DNA of 64,000 nucleotides from JACCXG01 sp963717745 (GTDB lineage: Bacteria > Acidobacteriota > Vicinamibacteria > Vicinamibacterales > 2-12-FULL-66-21). This document shows, one piece after another, positions 47,246 through 55,977 of the stretch (the stretch's first letter is position 1; each line of letters begins with the position of its first letter). The translations under genes and the position numbers were made by a program. The notes beneath the pieces are model-generated. The model saw nothing but the letters and a program-made list of their open reading frames with translations, was not told the DNA's origin and did not search any database. The stretch lies in NCBI GenBank assembly GCA_963717745.1, contig CAVQXJ010000020.1, positions 1-64,000 on the forward strand, in the 5' to 3' direction.

Positions 47246-47878
47246 ATGACCCGCAGTGTTCGTCAGTTACTCGTGGCCGGACTGATCGTTCTCGGCGCCG
47301 GCTCGTCTCCGGCCATGGCGCAGACGGGAGCGCTCGTCGGCGGCGTGCCCGACGTGCCGGCCCACCTCGAGGTTCCCGCCGGATTCGTGCCCTATTCGAA
47401 GGGACACGCGACCGGCACCCAGAATTACATCTGTCTTCCGGCGGCGGCCGGCGGCGTGGCGTGGCGATTCGTCTCGCCGACCGCGACCTTGTTCGTCCCG
47501 ATCCTGGGCTTCCAGGCGCAGCTGGCGAGCCACTTTCTGAGTCCCAACCCGGACGAGGGCGGGGTTGCGCGTGCGACGTGGCAGCACTCGATCGACAGCA
47601 GTCGCGTGTGGGCGAGAGCATTGCCGGAGCACGTCTCGACTGATCCGCTCTTCGTGGAAGCGGGCGCGATTCCCTGGCTGCTGCTGGACGTCGTGGGGAC
47701 CGAGGCGGGCCCTGACGACGGGACTTTTCTTTCGCAGGCGGCCTACATCCACCGCCTGAACACGTCCGGCGGCGTCGCCCCGGCGACCGGGTGCAGCCAG
47801 GCCACCGACATCGGCGCAGTGAAGCTGGTGCCGTACACCGCCGACTACTTCTTCTACAAGCCGCGCCGGCCGCGGTAA
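47246..47878 (+). CDS. Secreted DUF3455 protein
   Basis: 210 aa; ATG at 47246 with AGAGGAG. Signal peptide LLVAGLIVLGAGSSPAMAQ. The mature protein follows the DUF3455 pattern: GHATGTQNYICLP, VAWRFVSPTATLFV, ASHFLSPN, TWQHSIDSSRVWARAL, GTFLSQAAYIHRLNTSGG and a final YTADYFFYKP. Function of the family is unknown; exported to the periplasm or outside. Confidence 0.85.
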   Translation: MTRSVRQLLVAGLIVLGAGSSPAMAQTGALVGGVPDVPAHLEVPAGFVPYSKGHATGTQNYICLPAAAGGVAWRFVSPTATLFVPILGFQAQLASHFLSPNPDEGGVARATWQHSIDSSRVWARALPEHVSTDPLFVEAGAIPWLLLDVVGTEAGPDDGTFLSQAAYIHRLNTSGGVAPATGCSQATDIGAVKLVPYTADYFFYKPRRPR

Positions 47879-47949
47879 GGAAACGCTCGGAGGGTGGGAA
47901 ACGCCGGCGCACTTGGACTGGCGACCGGAGCTCTTCGCACGCTCGCGAT

Positions 47950-48014
47950 CACAGGAGGGCCAGGAGGTTAGAACGACGAAATGGGTTTCCTCCTGAACTC
48001 CTGGCCCTCCTGTT
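47950..48014. repeat. Hairpin element, GGAGGGCCAGGAG family (copy 3)
   Basis: 65 bp: CACAGGAGGGCCAGGAGG, a short loop, and CTCCTGGCCCTCCTGTT. Right-side flank to about 48060 (TTCACCGGCC...GCGGCTGAAAGCGT) resembles the right flank of the copy at 46993 and, more weakly, 28600, so the repeated unit extends beyond the stem. Confidence 0.85.
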
Positions 48015-48163
48015 AAGTTCACCGGCCATCGGGTCACCCATCTGCGGCTGAAAGCGTCCAATTGTCGCAAGCCAATGGGGCGGCTGACTGAGGACCGGGA
48101 GATTCCTGCCGGCTGTGGCACAGGCGAAGCCTCCCGAGTGGGGGAAAATCTCTGTGCCGCACC

Positions 48164-48979
48164 ATGAGGAAACCGCCGCCGATCCCCGCCGACATCGAAG
48201 AGCTCCGCGACGCGCGCTGGCGGCGCGAAGGGATGCGACAGGTCGAGACCGCGTTCGAGGCCGAGCGCTTCGTCGAGCAGGTCGGCTTCGCCGCGTGTCT
48301 CACCGATTGCCGGCGTCCGGGCCCGTCGCTCTACGTGGCGGTCTGCGGGCGGCGCGACGCGATGATGCCGCGCAATCCGCAGAAGGACGAGGAGGCGTCG
48401 CTCACCTGGCGGCTCAAGGACGAGGTCCTGCGTCGCGGCCACGTGTACTACGCAAAACTCGCCCGCGGCAAGGCGACATTCGTGGCGCCGCGGCTGATCC
48501 CGTTCTTTCACGCGATCTGGGGCATCCGGCGCTCGGAGGAGCGACACCGATTGAGCCGGAGCGCGCAGGCGATCCTGCGCGTGCTCCGCCGCGAGTGGGA
48601 GATGAGCACGGCGGATCTGCGGACCGAATCGGGCGTGACCGATCGCCCGGCGTTCGGAAAAGCGCTGGACGAGCTCCAGGCGGCGATGATCGTGGTGCCG
48701 AGCGACGTCTTCTATCAGCCGAAATTCACCTATGTCTGGACGCTGGCGGTCGGGCGGTTTCCCGACGCCCTGCGCCGCCGCGTGACGCGCGACGCCGCGC
48801 TGCGCGAAGTGGCGCGGTGCTTTCTGGCGGGAGCGGGGATGACGGTCCGCGGCGAGCTGGCGCGCGTCACCGGGCTGTCGCGGTCGGACGCCGGGCGCGG
48901 CAACCGGGCGCTGGTGGCCGAGGGTTACGCGACCATGCCCGAGGTCGGCGAGTACTGGCTGACGCAGCGCGATCCGTAA
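48164..48979 (+). CDS. Winged-helix protein, AlkZ-related
   Basis: 271 aa. Contains segments found in AlkZ/YcaQ-related winged-helix proteins: SAQAILRVLRREWEMSTADL, GVTDRPAFGKALDELQAAMI, VVPSDVFYQPKFTYVWTLAV and the C-terminal LARVTGLSRSDAGRGNRALV. The YcaQ family acts in interstrand-crosslink repair, but this branch is shorter and I do not see the catalytic QxQ motif, so enzymatic activity is uncertain. Its stop codon lies inside the repeat at 48971. Confidence 0.6.
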   Translation: MRKPPPIPADIEELRDARWRREGMRQVETAFEAERFVEQVGFAACLTDCRRPGPSLYVAVCGRRDAMMPRNPQKDEEASLTWRLKDEVLRRGHVYYAKLARGKATFVAPRLIPFFHAIWGIRRSEERHRLSRSAQAILRVLRREWEMSTADLRTESGVTDRPAFGKALDELQAAMIVVPSDVFYQPKFTYVWTLAVGRFPDALRRRVTRDAALREVARCFLAGAGMTVRGELARVTGLSRSDAGRGNRALVAEGYATMPEVGEYWLTQRDP

Positions 48980-49134
48980 TCCGTAATCCGTGATCCGGGT
49001 CCGTAGTCCGTAAGACCTTCAGAGTCGGTCGAACCATCTGGGTTGAAGGCGTTGCGATCAGCTGGTTTGCTGCGTCTTCGACCCCCGTTGCTTCGAGGGG
49101 CTCGGACGGATCACGGACCACGGACCACGAACTC
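48971..49134. repeat. Hairpin element, GATCCGT/ACGGATC family
   Basis: 164 bp. Left arm of GATCCGTAATCCGTAATCCG words, right arm of GGATCACGGACCACGGACC words, unrelated centre. The first nine bases are the last three codons of the upstream gene, including its TAA, so the left arm begins within coding sequence. Ends 40 bp before a PadR gene. Confidence 0.85.
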
Positions 49135-49174
49135 CATTTGACTATCTAACCCAATCGGTGATATCTCCATTGGC

Positions 49175-49522
49175 GTGTCGAATAAAGAACAGAGCAAGGC
49201 GGGAGTGCTGCAGGGCACGCTCGATTTGATGGTGCTGCAGACGCTCGAGACGCTCGGGCCGCAGCACGGCTACGCCATCGCCGCCCGGCTCGAGCAGGTC
49301 TCGAGCGGCGCGCTGCAGCTGAACATGGGAACCCTCTATCCGGCGCTGATGCGGCTGGAACAGCGCGGGCTGGTGCGGGGGAAGTGGGGGACGACCGACA
49401 GCAACCGCAAGGCCCGCTTCTACGCGCTGACCGCGGCCGGCCGGCGCGAGCTGACCAGCGAGAAGCAAGCCTGGGACCGTATGGCCGCGATCATCCACAC
49501 GCTACTGCGCGGCGAAGCCTGA
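49175..49522 (+). CDS. PadR-family transcriptional regulator
   Basis: 115 aa, GTG start. Winged helix typical of PadR: GTLDLMVLQTLETLGPQHGY, AIAARLEQVSSGALQLNMGT and LYPALMRLEQRGLVRGKWG, with wing NRKARFYALTAAGRREL and a C-terminal dimer helix. Represses its own operon, normally the adjoining permease gene, which starts 5 bp downstream. Confidence 0.93.
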   Translation: MSNKEQSKAGVLQGTLDLMVLQTLETLGPQHGYAIAARLEQVSSGALQLNMGTLYPALMRLEQRGLVRGKWGTTDSNRKARFYALTAAGRRELTSEKQAWDRMAAIIHTLLRGEA

Positions 49523-49527
49523 CGGCC

Positions 49528-52275
49528 ATGCGCATCGTTCTTCGAGTGGATCCGCCGGGTTGCCGGCACGTTTCATGCCGGGCGCCGCGATGGCGAGCTC
49601 GAAGAGGAGCTCAGGCTGCACGTCGACCTCGCCGCCGAGGCGGCGCGGCGCCGGGGACAGTCCAGCTGACGACGCGATGCGGGAGGCGCAGGCTCCGCGC
49701 CGGTGGCACCGCACAGGCGATGGAGCAGCTCCGCGATCAGCGCGGCGTGCCGGTGCTGAGCGGGCTGGGCCAGGATCTCCGGCTGGCGAGGCGGTCGCTC
49801 GGCGCCACGCCGCTCGTCTCCGCCGTCGCCGTCCTGTCGCTCGCGCTGGCGATCGGCGCCAATACCGCCATCTTCTCGCTGGTCAACGGCCTGCTGCTGC
49901 GGCAGCTTCCGGTCGCCAATGCCGGCCGGCTGGTGCACGTCACCGACAGCGTCCTGCGAGACACTGGTGAAATCCGCGTCCGCTCCTGGAGCTATCCATT
50001 CTGGGAGCAGATCCGTCAGCGCCCGCAGCTGCTCGCCGACGCGACCGCGTGGTCTTTCGAGCGCTTCAGCATTGCCGAGAGCGGCGAAACCCAGTTAGTC
50101 GACGGGCTCTGGGTCGACGCCGGGTTCTTCGACGCGCTCGGCGTCGATGCCGTCGCCGGCCGGACATTTTCCCCGGCCGACAACCGTCCCGGCGGCGGCC
50201 CGGACGGGCCGGTGGCGGTGATCGGCTACGGCTACGCCGAGCGTCAGTTCGGCGGCGCAGCCGCGGCGCTCGGCCGGACCCTGCGCCTCGATGGCGTGAC
50301 CTTCACGATCGTCGGCGTCGCCCCCCGCGAATTCTTCGGGTTGGAGGTCGGCCGCACCTTCGACGTCGCGGTGCCGCTCGGCGCCGAGCCGCTGATTCGC
50401 GGCCGCGACTCCGCCCTCGGGTCCGCCTCGACCAACTTCCTGAGCATCGTCGCGCGGCTGCAGCCAGGGCAGTCGATCGATGGCCGCGACACGTCGATCT
50501 TCGGCGCGTGCAGGCCGAGATCCGCGCCGCGGCGATCGGAGACGCGACGCGGGAGGAGCGGGAAGTGCTCGAGCGCCATCTCGCCTCGCCGCTGACCCTG
50601 CTGCCCGCGTCGACCGGCTTCTCGTATCTGCGGGAGGCGTTCCAGCGTCCGCTGCTGATCACCGGCGGCGTCGTCGTCCTGGTCCTCCTGATCGGCTGCG
50701 TGAACGTGGCGAATCTGCTCCTGGCGCGGGCGCTGTCGCGCCGGCACGAGCTGAGCGTCCAGGCGGCGCTCGGCGCGCCGCGCTGGCGGCTGGTGCGGCA
50801 GCTCTTCGCGGAGAGCGCGTGCCTTGTCCGTGTCCGGCGCCGCCCTGGGCATGTTCGTCGCGATCGTCGGAGCGCCGTTTCTGGTCAGCCAGTTGTCGAC
50901 GCCCTCGACCCAGGTCGTCCTCGACCTGCCGATCGACGGGCGCGTCCTCGCGTTCACGACCGCGGTCGCCGTCCTGACGACGCTGATGTTCGGGATCGCA
51001 CCGGCGTTCCGCGTCGCCGGCGCGCGGCCGATCGAGGCCATCCAGGAACGGGGACGCACCGTCACCGCCGGCCGCGGCGGGTTGATGGGGTGGCTGGTCG
51101 GAGTACAGGTCGCCCTCTCGATGGTGCTGCTCGTCGGGGCCGGGCTGTTCGTCCGCTCCTTCGCGGCCCTGACCGCGCGGGATCTCGGCATCGAGCCCGA
51201 CCGTGTGCTGGTGGCGACGATCAATCCGCAGCGCGTCGACATCGAACCGGCGCTGCGGGTCGCGACTCTACGAGCGGGTGCGGGACGCGGTGCTTCAGAC
51301 CCCCGACGTCGCCGAGGCCGGTATCTCCTTCCTGACCCCGCTCGGCGGCGGCGGTTTCACGCCGCGGGTCGCCGTCGAGACTCCATCGGGACCGGTGCGC
51401 ACCGACCCGAATGGCGACGTGTTCGGCAACCTGATCTCCGCCCGGTTGGTTCCGCACCTTCGGCACTCCCGTCGTCGAGCGGCCGCGACTTCACCGACGG
51501 CGATCGCAAAGGCGCGCCGAGAGTCGCGATCGTCAACGAGGCGTTCGTCCGGCGCTTCCTGACCGGCGCCAGTCCGCTCGGCCGCGGCCTCACGGTCTTT
51601 CCGAACACGCCTCGCGCGCTCCACGTCGTGGTGGTCGGCGTAGCGGCGGATGCGGTCTATTCGTCGGCTCGCGAAGCCGCGCCGCCCACTTGGTACCTGC
51701 CGATTGCGCAATTCGACGTCCAGGGATTCCCGTTCGAGTCAGCCCGGCTCAGCGTGCGCACGGGCGGATCGCCCCCGGCCGCGCTCACGAAGGCGGTCAC
51801 TGCGGCCGCGCGCACTGTCGATCCACGCCTGTCGCTGACGTTCCGTTCGCTCGGTGAACAGGTCCGCGGATCGCTGACGCTCGATCGCGTGATGGCGCAG
51901 GTGGCCGGCTTCTTCGGTGGGCTCGCGCTGCTGCTCGCCGGGCTGGGCCTATACGGCGTCACGGCGCACGCGATCTCCCGCCGCCGCACCGAGATCGGCA
52001 TTCGGGTCGCCCTCGGCGCCCGACCGGCGGACGTCGTCGTCCTGGTGCTGGCGCGGGTGTCGCTGCTGCTGGCCGCCGGTGTCGTCGCTGGGGCCGCGCT
52101 CACGGTGTGGGCTTCGAAGTTCGTCGCCGGCCTGCTCTACGGGCTGGCGCCGACCGATCCGACGATGCTCGCCGGCGCCGCGGTGGTGCTCTTCACGACC
52201 GGAATCGTCGCCACCTGGCTCCCGGCCCGCCGGGCAGCGCGGATGGATCCGTTGATCGCGCTGCGCGAGTCGTGA
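49528..52275 (+). pseudogene. ADOP/MacB-FtsX-type ABC permease, about eight frameshifts
   Basis: Partner of the preceding PadR gene. The conserved protein can be followed from an N-terminal helical lead (FFEWIRRVAGTFHAGRRDGE) through QDLRLARRSLGATPLV, the first FtsX block (LLIGCVNVANLLLARALSRR) to a final PARRAARMDPLIALRES. Frame changes lie near 49537, 49660, 49690, 50508, 50831, 51264, 51440 and 51478. Seven are repaired by deleting one base and one (50508) by adding one. All domains remain and the length is normal. Either consensus errors or a decaying gene. Confidence 0.8.
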
Positions 52276-52290
52276 ATGGAGTGAAGAGCC

Positions 52291-52476
52291 GGGAATGAAT
52301 CCCTAATCGCTAATCCCTAATCGGGAATCCCTAATCCCGAATCCTCAGTCCCGAATCCTTAATCCCAATCCCGAATCCCGAATCCCGAATCCCTTGATCA
52401 AGCCCCTGAGCACCTCCGGATCAGGGATTCGGGACTAGGGATTCCCGAGGTAGGGATTAGGGATTCTCTCATTCCT
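52291..52476. repeat. Long hairpin element, ATTAGGG family (copy 3)
   Basis: 186-bp imperfect inverted repeat with arms of about 58 bp (GGAATGA-ATCCCTAATC words). It lies exactly between two convergent permease genes and runs over the stop codon of the minus-strand one (52469-52471). Well placed as a two-way terminator. Confidence 0.9.
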
Positions 52477-55294
52477 GACGGAGCGCCGTGATCGGGTTGA
52501 CCCGGATCGCGCGCCGCGCCGGAATCGCGCACGCGATCAGCGCCACCGTGGCCAGCAGGGCGATGGTCACGGTGAACGTCGGCACGTCGGTCGACGAGAC
52601 GGCGGGGAACGTGCTGGCGATCGCGCGCGCGGCGGCGAGCCCGCCTCCCAGCCCGATGAGAATGCCGATGGCGACGAGCGACATCCCGTCGCGCACGACC
52701 AGCAGGAACACCCGATGGGTGTCGGCGCCGAGCGCCAGCCGGATGCCCATTTCGCGGGTGCGGCGCGAGATCGAAAACGACAGCACGCCATAGACGCCGA
52801 TCACCGCCAGCAGCAGGGCGAGGCCGCTGAAGACCCCGAGCAGCCAGGCGCCCATCCGCGCCGCATACAACGACGTCCCGACCGTCTCGGTCATCGTCCG
52901 GATGTTGGGCACCGGCAGGTTGGGTTCGAGCGCCCGGATTTCGCGACGCAGGCTGGCTGCCAGCGACGCCGGGGGCACCGACGCGCGAACATAGAGCGTG
53001 ACGCCGGTCTCGTGGTTCTGGGTGAGCGGCAGGTAGACGACGGGCACCGCCGTTTCGGACAGCGTGCCGTACTTGCTGTCGCGCACGATGCCGACGATTT
53101 CCCGCCACGGTCCAGTCTGTCCGTCGGTGCTCACGCGGTGGCCAATCGGATTCGCGTTGGGGAAATGAATCGCCGCGGCGGCGGCATTCAGGATGACCAC
53201 GGGCGGGGTGGACGGCGCATCGGTTTCGCTGAAGTCGCGCCCGTTCAGCAGCGCGATGCCCATCGTCTTGAAAAAGTTGGCACCGATGACGTTGGCGTTG
53301 ATCACCCTGGGGTCGTTGACGACCGGAAAGCCGCCCTCGCTTTGCGCATGGTCGTGGGTCTGGCCGCGCCCTTCGACGTGGAGGCTGTAGACGCGGCTAT
53401 TGCCGCCGAGCAGCGCCACGCGGGCGACCGTCGCCGACTCGACGCCGGGGAGCCGTTCCACCCGCTCGACCGCCTGGCGATAGAACTCGCGCCCCTGCGC
53501 GCTGGTGTAGCGCAGCAGGTTGACGCTGAGCGGCGCCGATACCAGCTTGTCGACGTCGACGCCGGGATCGATCGCTTGGGCCGACCGCAGCCCGCGAACG
53601 AACAGCCCGGCGGCGATCAGCAGCAGCAGCGACAGCGCGACCTCGCCGACGACCAGCACCTTCTTCAGATCGAAGCGGGCGCGCCGCCCGCCGAGCGCGG
53701 GGTCCCCGCCTTTGAGCGCCGGAACCAGGCCGGGACGCGACGCCTCCAGGGCCGGCGCGACGCCGAACAGGACGCCGGTCGCGCACGAGAGCAGCAGCGA
53801 GAACAGCAGGACCCGCTGATCGATCGAAAAATCGAAGGCGAGGGGCAGCGCGCCCGGCGGGGGCGGCGATGCCTGGAATGCCGCGATGACCGCCGATGCG
53901 AGGGTGACACCGGCAGCCCCGCCGAGCAGCGACAGCAGCACGCTTTCGGTGAGCAGCTGGCGAACCAGGCGGGCGCGGCTCGCGCCGAGCGCCAGCCGCA
54001 CCGCGATCTCGCGGCGCCTCGCCGAGGCGCGCGACAGCAGCAGGTTCGCGATGTTGGCGCACGCGATCAACAGGACGGCCCCGACCACGCCGCCGAGCAG
54101 CAGCGCGACCGCGCGCATCGGCTGCAGTTGATTGGACATGCCCTCGGCCAGCGGCACCACCGAGATGCGCTGCAACGGCTCGCCCGGACGGGGAGTGGGG
54201 GGCCGCGGCGTGCGGGTCCGGATGAATTCCGAGGCCGCCGTCTCCAGCTCCGGCCGGGCCTGTTCGACCCGCACCCCGGGCTTGAGACGGCCGACCGCGC
54301 TGATCCAGCTGTTGGTCGGATGGTTGAGCAGGTCGGGATCCTTTTCTCCCGAGTAGCGGGAGCGCGGCGGCCGCATGATCGCCTGCATCATCATCGGCAC
54401 GTAGAGCGGACGTCCGCCGCCAACCGACGGCCCGTCGAAGCCGGCAGGCGCCACGCCGACCACGGTGAAGACGTGGCTGTTCAACCGCACTTCCCTCCCG
54501 ACGATACCCGGGTCGCCGGCGAATCGGGTCTGCCAGTAGTCGTAGCCGATCACCGCCACCGGATGGCCGCCCGGCGTCACGTCGTCTGACGGACCGATCA
54601 GGCGGCCGCGCGCCGCCGGCCCGGCACCGAGGACGTCGAAGAAATTGCCGGTGACGATGTAGCCGCCGACGAGCTCGGCGGCATCGTTGGTGGTGAAGCT
54701 GGCGCTGATGCCGCCCCAGCCGGCCAGACCTTCGAAGTGCTGGTTGTGGTCGCGGAGGGTCGCGTAGAGCGGATACGAGAACACGCCGCCGTTCCCGCGG
54801 GAGACGTAGGCCAGGCGGCCGGGATCGGCGACCTGCAAACGCCGGAAGAGGGTGGCGTTGACCAGGCTGAAGACCGCGGTGTTGGCGCCGATGCCCAACG
54901 CCAGGGTCAGGACCGCGGCGATGGTGAAGCCCGGCTGCCGCCACAGCATGCGGGCGGCGTAGCGGAGATCCTGGAACGCGTCGGCCATGGCGCCGCGGCC
55001 CGGCGATCCCGCCGCAATCGGCGGCGGCACGTGCGCCTGCCGCAGCCCGCCCATGTAGCGCGCCAGGGTGTCGTTTTCGCGCAGCTCCTCGAGGGCGAGC
55101 CGCCGCGCGTCGCCATCGCCGAGGCCATCGGCGCCGAGCGCCCTATAGCGGTCGTCGAGATGCTGCGACAGTTCGTCGACGATCTCCTGCTCGCGGGCGG
55201 CGGTCAGCGCCAGCGGCGCCAGGCGCGGGCGCAGGTGTTCCGCCCAGTCGGCCCGGGCCCTGGGTGATCTCGAGTCTTTCGGCGAATCAGGCAT
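52469..55294 (-). CDS. ADOP/MacB-FtsX-type ABC permease, intact
   Basis: 941 aa, the only unbroken member of the family here. An N-terminal 110-residue helical region (REQEIVDELSQHLDDRYRAL; ARRLALEELRENDTLARYMG) is the segment specific to PadR-linked ADOP permeases. Then FQDLRYAARMLWRQPGFTIA, periplasmic domain 1, FtsX block 1 (LLIACANIANLLLSRASARR), periplasmic domain 2 and FtsX block 2 ending PARRAIRVNPITALRQE. No ATPase gene is nearby. Start overlaps the PadR stop by 8 bp. Confidence 0.92.
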   Translation of the reverse strand: MPDSPKDSRSPRARADWAEHLRPRLAPLALTAAREQEIVDELSQHLDDRYRALGADGLGDGDARRLALEELRENDTLARYMGGLRQAHVPPPIAAGSPGRGAMADAFQDLRYAARMLWRQPGFTIAAVLTLALGIGANTAVFSLVNATLFRRLQVADPGRLAYVSRGNGGVFSYPLYATLRDHNQHFEGLAGWGGISASFTTNDAAELVGGYIVTGNFFDVLGAGPAARGRLIGPSDDVTPGGHPVAVIGYDYWQTRFAGDPGIVGREVRLNSHVFTVVGVAPAGFDGPSVGGGRPLYVPMMMQAIMRPPRSRYSGEKDPDLLNHPTNSWISAVGRLKPGVRVEQARPELETAASEFIRTRTPRPPTPRPGEPLQRISVVPLAEGMSNQLQPMRAVALLLGGVVGAVLLIACANIANLLLSRASARRREIAVRLALGASRARLVRQLLTESVLLSLLGGAAGVTLASAVIAAFQASPPPPGALPLAFDFSIDQRVLLFSLLLSCATGVLFGVAPALEASRPGLVPALKGGDPALGGRRARFDLKKVLVVGEVALSLLLLIAAGLFVRGLRSAQAIDPGVDVDKLVSAPLSVNLLRYTSAQGREFYRQAVERVERLPGVESATVARVALLGGNSRVYSLHVEGRGQTHDHAQSEGGFPVVNDPRVINANVIGANFFKTMGIALLNGRDFSETDAPSTPPVVILNAAAAAIHFPNANPIGHRVSTDGQTGPWREIVGIVRDSKYGTLSETAVPVVYLPLTQNHETGVTLYVRASVPPASLAASLRREIRALEPNLPVPNIRTMTETVGTSLYAARMGAWLLGVFSGLALLLAVIGVYGVLSFSISRRTREMGIRLALGADTHRVFLLVVRDGMSLVAIGILIGLGGGLAAARAIASTFPAVSSTDVPTFTVTIALLATVALIACAIPARRAIRVNPITALRQE

Positions 55295-55640
55295 TGTCGA
55301 CTCCGGTGATGAGGCGCATCGCGGTGACGAACGTCTTCCAGGTGTTCCGCTGGCTGACCAGCACGCGGCGGCCCTCGGCGGTGAGCCGGTAGTAGCGCCG
55401 CCGCCGCTGGCCGGTCTTCTCGACCCATCGCCCCAGCAGCCAGCCGCGCTCCTCGAGCCGGTAGAGCAGCGGATAGAGCGAGGCGATGTGGAACTTCAGC
55501 TGTCCGGCCGAGCGCTGCTCGATCTGCTGGCTGATCTCGTAGCCATGCCGGGCGCGGGTCTCGACGATCGACAGAATGATCAGTTCGGCCGACCCCTTCT
55601 TCAATTCGCGGTCGAGCATCCGTGGGTCGATAGAAGTCAT
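55287..55640 (-). CDS. PadR-family transcriptional regulator
   Basis: 117 aa from the ATG at 55640. Winged helix: GSAELIILSIVETRARHGYE, ISQQIEQRSAGQLKFHIAS, LYPLLYRLEERGWLLGRW; the wing has QRRRRYYRLTAEGRRVL and a C-terminal helix for dimerisation. Overlaps the following intact permease gene, so expression of regulator and permease is coupled. A candidate operator covers its start codon. Confidence 0.93.
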   Translation of the reverse strand: MTSIDPRMLDRELKKGSAELIILSIVETRARHGYEISQQIEQRSAGQLKFHIASLYPLLYRLEERGWLLGRWVEKTGQRRRRYYRLTAEGRRVLVSQRNTWKTFVTAMRLITGVDNA

Positions 55641-55655
55641 AGCCACATATGCTAT
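55639..55655 (-). promoter_or_regulatory. Candidate PadR operator
   Basis: ATAGC-N7-GCTAT perfect inverted repeat overlapping the PadR start codon, in an AT-rich island within GC-rich sequence. PadR proteins bind dyads of about this size in their own promoters. Tentative: no footprint-like repeat of the site is seen elsewhere in the window. Confidence 0.4.
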
Positions 55656-55757
55656 AGCCAATACGCGCGGGCGCGGCAAAAGGTTGACAGGCGGTCGATC
55701 TCTGCGACCGACAGCCGCCTGTCCACGGCGCCTGCGGCGCGCTGCCGCCTCGGCGGC

Positions 55758-55925
55758 ACGACGACACGACGACGACGACACCGACGCTATGACTTGGCTG
55801 GTGGTGCGTTGAACGCCAGTGTGCTTGTCCAGCGCTGGCTACTGACCCTTGTATCAACGGCTCTGGCGGCGGGACGCAATCCGTCGAAGAGAACTGGCAT
55901 TTACGTCGTCTCGTCGTGTCGTCGT
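55758..55925. repeat. Hairpin element, CGACGA family (copy 2)
   Basis: 168 bp. Arms ACGACGACACGACGACG (55758 on) and ACGTCGTCTCGTCGTG (55903 on) pair at about 21 of 23 positions. The interior shares several blocks with 29976-30262, including TATGACTTGGCTG (55788-55800) and TCCGTCGAAGAGAACTG (55880-55896). This copy is simple where the other carries a nested hairpin. The 55641-55977 gap holds no gene. Confidence 0.85.
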
Positions 55926-55977
55926 TATTGCGGCCGGCAGGCCGCAACGCGCCGCAGGCGCCGTGACAGCGAGGTTG

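Noticed and set aside
514..52275. Programmed ribosomal frameshifting in the permeases
   Set aside because: No slippery heptamers at the break points, and up to eight breaks per gene; error or decay is far more likely.
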